Origin: an uncultured Collinsella sp.
GTDB lineage: Bacteria > Actinomycetota > Coriobacteriia > Coriobacteriales > Coriobacteriaceae
Direction: 5' to 3'
DNA length: 16,443 nucleotides
Assembly (NCBI GenBank): GCA_900552425.1
Contig: URZR01000020.1
Span: 1 to 16,443, forward strand
Below are positions 13,975 through 16,443 of the stretch, in pieces. The notes beneath the pieces were generated by a model. It saw only the letters and a list, made by a program, of their open reading frames with translations, made no database searches and had not been told where the DNA came from. Positions within the stretch are counted from its first letter, which is position 1. Every line of letters begins with the position of its first letter. Made by a program: the position numbers and the translations under genes.

Positions 13975-14813
13975 TGAAACGCGATAAGGCTATCAACCGC
14001 GCGCTCTCGATCTTCTTTACGATTCTGTCGCTCGCATGGATCTACCCCGTGTTCATGATTGCGCTCAATTCCTTTAAGAAAGCGACCGCAATCAGCACCA
14101 CCACGGCGTTCGATCTGCTCACGCCCGAGACGTTCAACGGCCTCGCAAACTACGTGCACGCTCTGAACGAGCAGGGCTTTGCCTCGGCGTTTATGTACTC
14201 GCTCATCATCACGGTCACGTCGGTCGTGCTGATTCTGGTGTGCTGCTCCATGTGCGCTTGGTACGTGGTGCGCGTCAACAGCAAGATCTCGAACTTCTTC
14301 TATTACCTGTTCGTCTTCTCGATGGTCGTACCGTTCCAGATGCTCATGTTCACGCTGTCCAACCTCGCGGACCGCATCGGCTTTAACACGCCGTTTAACA
14401 TCTGCTTCATCTACCTTGGTTTTGGCGCGGGCCTCGCGGTCTTTATGTTCGCCGGCTTCGTCAAGAACATCCCGCTCGAGATTGAGGAAGCGGCCATGAT
14501 CGACGGCTGCAACCCGGTCCAGGTGTTCTTTAAGATCGTCCTTCCCATTATGAAGCCCACCTATCTTTCGGTCGGCATCCTTGAGACCATGTGGGTCTGG
14601 AACGACTATCTGCTGCCCTACCTTACGCTCGACTCCACCAAGTACAAGACCATTCCTATCTTGATCCAGTACTTCCGTGGCGGCTATGGCCACGTCGAGC
14701 TCGGCCCCATGATGGCATGCATCATGATGGTCGTCATCCCCATCGTCATCATGTACATCTTCTGCCAGAAGTACATCATTGACGGCGTTGTGGCAGGTGC
14801 CGTCAAGGGCTGA
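13974..14813 (+). CDS. Sugar ABC transporter permease, MalG/UgpE-like
   Basis: This 279-residue membrane protein is the second pore subunit. It has about six hydrophobic segments (near 10-32, 74-98, 107-130, 141-163, 195-215 and 244-265). The EAA loop reads EEAAMIDGCNPVQVFFKIVLP at 171-191, with Gly178 and Pro191 conserved. The start ATG overlaps the preceding stop by one base and has a near-perfect ribosome site AAGGAGGT at 13958-13965, inside the upstream gene. The C terminus ends in the family-typical IIDGVVAGAVKG. Confidence 0.94.
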   Translation: MKRDKAINRALSIFFTILSLAWIYPVFMIALNSFKKATAISTTTAFDLLTPETFNGLANYVHALNEQGFASAFMYSLIITVTSVVLILVCCSMCAWYVVRVNSKISNFFYYLFVFSMVVPFQMLMFTLSNLADRIGFNTPFNICFIYLGFGAGLAVFMFAGFVKNIPLEIEEAAMIDGCNPVQVFFKIVLPIMKPTYLSVGILETMWVWNDYLLPYLTLDSTKYKTIPILIQYFRGGYGHVELGPMMACIMMVVIPIVIMYIFCQKYIIDGVVAGAVKG

Positions 14814-14838
14814 TGCCGTAACTGTTTTGCAAGTTTTG

Positions 14839-14863
14839 GCGGCGCCCCTCAGCGTGGCGCCGC
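14839..14863 (+). other. Intercistronic hairpin before the ATPase gene
   Basis: GCGGCGCC (14839-14846) pairs perfectly with GGCGCCGC (14856-14863) across a 9-nt loop, in the 68-bp gap between the second permease and the ATPase gene. No T-run follows. It may adjust mRNA stability or partly attenuate ATPase expression. Confidence 0.5.
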
Positions 14864-14881
14864 GTATCGAAAGGTAGAGAC

Positions 14882-16081
14882 ATGGCCGAGATCGTTCTCA
14901 AACATGTTCAGAAGGTGTATCCCAACAACGAGTCCAAAAAGAAGGGCTTCTTTGGCAAAAAGAAGAAGACCGAGGAGAAGAAGCACAACCTCAAGGTTAC
15001 CGAGGACGGCGTGCTCGCGGTGGAGGACTTTAACCTCACCGTGCATGACCAGGAGTTTATCGTCCTCGTTGGCCCTTCTGGCTGTGGTAAGTCCACGACG
15101 ATGCGCATGGTCGCCGGCCTGGAGGACATCACCTCGGGCGATGTGCTCATCGATGGCAAGCGCGTCAACGACGTCGCTCCCAAGGACCGCGACATCGCCA
15201 TGGTGTTCCAGAGCTATGCTCTGTACCCCAATATGACGGTGTACGAGAACATGGCGTTTACGCTCGAGCTCAAGAAGGTCCCCAAGGACGAGATCGACCG
15301 TAAGGTTCGCTCCGCTGCCGAGATCCTGGGTATTACCGAGTACCTCGACCGTAAGCCTAAGGCGCTCTCCGGCGGTCAGCGTCAGCGCGTCGCCATCGGC
15401 CGCGCCATCGTGCGTGATCCTAAGGTCTTCCTGATGGACGAGCCGCTGTCCAACCTGGACGCCAAGCTGCGTAACCAGATGCGTGCCGAGCTCATCAAGC
15501 TGCGCCACGAGATCAAGGGCACGTTCATCTACGTCACTCATGACCAGACCGAGGCCATGACCCTCGGTGACCGTATCGTGGTCATGAAGGACGGCGTCGT
15601 CCAGCAGATCGCCACCCCGCAGGAGGTCTTCAACCATCCCGCGAACATCTTCGTCGCCGGCTTTATCGGCGTGCCGCAGATGAACTTCTTCGATGCCCAG
15701 CTGGTGCGCTCGGGCAACGGCTTTACCGTCAAGACCGAGGATATGAACGTGGCGCTCGCCCCCGAGACCTGCGCTCAGCTTGCTCTCAACTGGGACGGCG
15801 GCGACGTGAAGGAGATCACGGCCGGCGTGCGTCCCGAGCAGATTCTGCTTGCCGACAAGGACGAGGAGGGCGCGCTCCAGGGTACCGTCGAGGTGACCGA
15901 GCTCATGGGTTCGACCGAGCATGTCCACGTGACCGCTCCCGATGGCCAGTTCGTCCTGATCATTCCCGTTGTCGACCTCGAGGCCAAGGGTGCGCTCAAG
16001 GCGGGCGACCCCATCTGGTTCAAGTTTGAGAAGAACGCGACCCACCTCTTCGATAAGGTCTCTGGCAAGAACCTTATCTAG
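14882..16081 (+). CDS. Sugar ABC transporter ATP-binding protein, UgpC/MsmK/MalK-like
   Basis: This 399-residue ATPase drives the sugar importer encoded just upstream. It shows Walker A GPSGCGKST (64-72), Q-loop Gln110, signature LSGGQRQ (162-168), Walker B VFLMDEP with Glu187, D-loop SNLDAK, and switch His220; a TOBE/regulatory region fills about 285-399. Unusually, a Lys-rich insert (about 15-43; 10 of the 20 residues at 19-38 are Lys, with the core KKKGFFGKKKKTEEKK) separates the A-loop region around Tyr13 from AVEDFNL; usual homologues have only a few residues here. The start ATG has GAAAGG upstream. It is the last operon gene, with a terminator 70 bp beyond. Related ATPases often serve several CUT1 transporters, so this one may be shared. 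Confidence 0.95.
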   Translation: MAEIVLKHVQKVYPNNESKKKGFFGKKKKTEEKKHNLKVTEDGVLAVEDFNLTVHDQEFIVLVGPSGCGKSTTMRMVAGLEDITSGDVLIDGKRVNDVAPKDRDIAMVFQSYALYPNMTVYENMAFTLELKKVPKDEIDRKVRSAAEILGITEYLDRKPKALSGGQRQRVAIGRAIVRDPKVFLMDEPLSNLDAKLRNQMRAELIKLRHEIKGTFIYVTHDQTEAMTLGDRIVVMKDGVVQQIATPQEVFNHPANIFVAGFIGVPQMNFFDAQLVRSGNGFTVKTEDMNVALAPETCAQLALNWDGGDVKEITAGVRPEQILLADKDEEGALQGTVEVTELMGSTEHVHVTAPDGQFVLIIPVVDLEAKGALKAGDPIWFKFEKNATHLFDKVSGKNLI

Positions 16082-16149
16082 GCCCGGTGCAACCAGGCCC
16101 TTCCTTTGGGCGACTGCGGTATTGCCATCCTTTTGCCGCGGTCACATAT

Positions 16150-16195
16150 AAGGCTCCCCTCCCGTCCACTGGGCGAGAGGGGAGCCTTTCTTTGT
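16150..16195 (+). terminator. Intrinsic terminator of the sugar ABC operon
   Basis: AAGGCTCCCCTC (16150-16161) pairs perfectly with GAGGGGAGCCTT (16177-16188) over a 15-nt loop, followed by TCTTTGTG. The 5' arm begins with AA but no longer A-run precedes it, so it mainly serves the plus strand. Confidence 0.85.
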
Positions 16196-16220
16196 GTTGG
16201 GACTGCCTGACCGGTCGTTT

Positions 16221-16277
16221 GTCTCGATCTGTAACGGATAGGGCCGATTTCGGACGTTAGATGTTACAGATCGAGAC
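16221..16277. repeat. 57-bp dyad repeat, copy 1
   Basis: GTCTCGATCTGTAAC (16221-16235) and GTTACAGATCGAGAC (16263-16277) are perfect 15-bp inverted arms around a 27-bp centre. The centre contains a second small dyad, CCGA-tt-TCGG (16244-16253), so the whole unit could extrude as a cruciform or fold as one long hairpin. It lies between the ABC terminator and the right edge of the window, where no gene is visible. Confidence 0.7.
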
Positions 16278-16300
16278 GGTTCCGCTGAGCTAACCATTTC

Positions 16301-16357
16301 ATCTAAATCTGTAACACCAAAGGCGAATTTCACCTGCTAGATGTTACAGATTGAGAT
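16301..16357. repeat. 57-bp dyad repeat, copy 2
   Basis: Arms 16301-16315 and 16343-16357 pair at 14 of 15 positions around a 27-bp centre, exactly the geometry of copy 1, which begins 80 bp earlier. The two copies share TAGATGTTACAGAT near the right arm and TCTGTAAC in the left arm, while most of the centre differs; the centre again has a near-palindrome (AGGcGAAtTTCaCCT, 16321-16335). A degenerate left arm (12 of 15 to copy 1) occurs at 16382-16396. The rest, to 16443, shows nothing recognisable. Confidence 0.7.
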
Positions 16358-16443
16358 AAACCCAAGGGGAGGGGCCGGTATGTCTCAATCGGTGACGCAT
16401 AATTTCTTTCGCAAATTGACAACCGCATAGCGGAACACGGCCC

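Noticed and set aside
8015..16195. A phospho-alpha-glucosidase or other glycosidase partner for the transporters
   Set aside because: No glycosidase reading frame of any kind is present in this part of the window; any such enzyme must be encoded elsewhere.
16221..16396. CRISPR array
   Set aside because: Units are long dyads with two copies only, not short identical repeats with unique spacers, and no cas gene is present.

Overview
The window is GC-rich (genes roughly 60% G+C) with Actinomycetota-style codon use. Gene content and protein character (arginine cluster argCJBD, a MalX/AglA-like PTS permease, a TreR-like GntR regulator, a CUT1 sugar ABC operon with a Lys-rich UgpC/MsmK-type ATPase) fit a gut Coriobacteriia genome, probably Collinsella or a close relative. 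That assignment is inference from protein character, not from a database match.

Layout. (1) 1-5200, plus strand: arginine biosynthesis genes argC-argJ-argB-argD, preceded by two 14-bp dyads centred 21 bp apart that look like an ArgR operator, and followed by a long hairpin ending in TTTT. Together these encode steps 2 to 5 of ornithine synthesis by the cyclic acetyl pathway; argR, argF, argG and argH are not in the window. (2) 5200-5800: an AT-richer non-coding stretch with a 190-bp segment bounded by 19-bp inverted repeats, two plus-strand structured segments sharing the T-arm-like string GCGGGTTCGAAT, two hairpin terminators, and an intact tRNA-Gln(UUG) on the minus strand. (3) 5829-10465, minus strand: a leaderless protein with two peptidoglycan-binding domains and an unrecognised C-terminal domain, an all-trans polyprenyl diphosphate synthase, and an 816-residue fusion of PTS EIIC, EIIB and a Cof-type HAD phosphatase. 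(4) 10466-10689: a divergent control region full of palindromes between the PTS fusion and a GntR/UTRA (TreR-like) regulator. (5) 11410-16195, plus strand: a terminator, two operator-like palindromes, then an operon for a Tat-type lipoprotein sugar-binding protein, two membrane permeases and an ATPase, with strong intercistronic hairpins and a clean terminator. (6) 16196-16443: two copies of a 57-bp dyad repeat (15-bp arms, 27-bp centre) spaced 80 bp apart; no gene seen.

How it may work together. The most interesting unit is 8015-16195. A PTS permease that would phosphorylate an alpha-glucoside-type sugar during uptake carries its own putative sugar phosphatase in the same chain. A TreR-like regulator, whose family senses sugar phosphates, is divergently transcribed from it. 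Palindromes of the form TTGTTTaaACAA occur before the PTS gene, before the regulator and twice before the ABC operon. This suggests one regulon in which the imported sugar phosphate signals to both transporters and the fused phosphatase lowers that signal or releases free sugar. The domains and palindromes are seen in the sequence; the circuit is inference.
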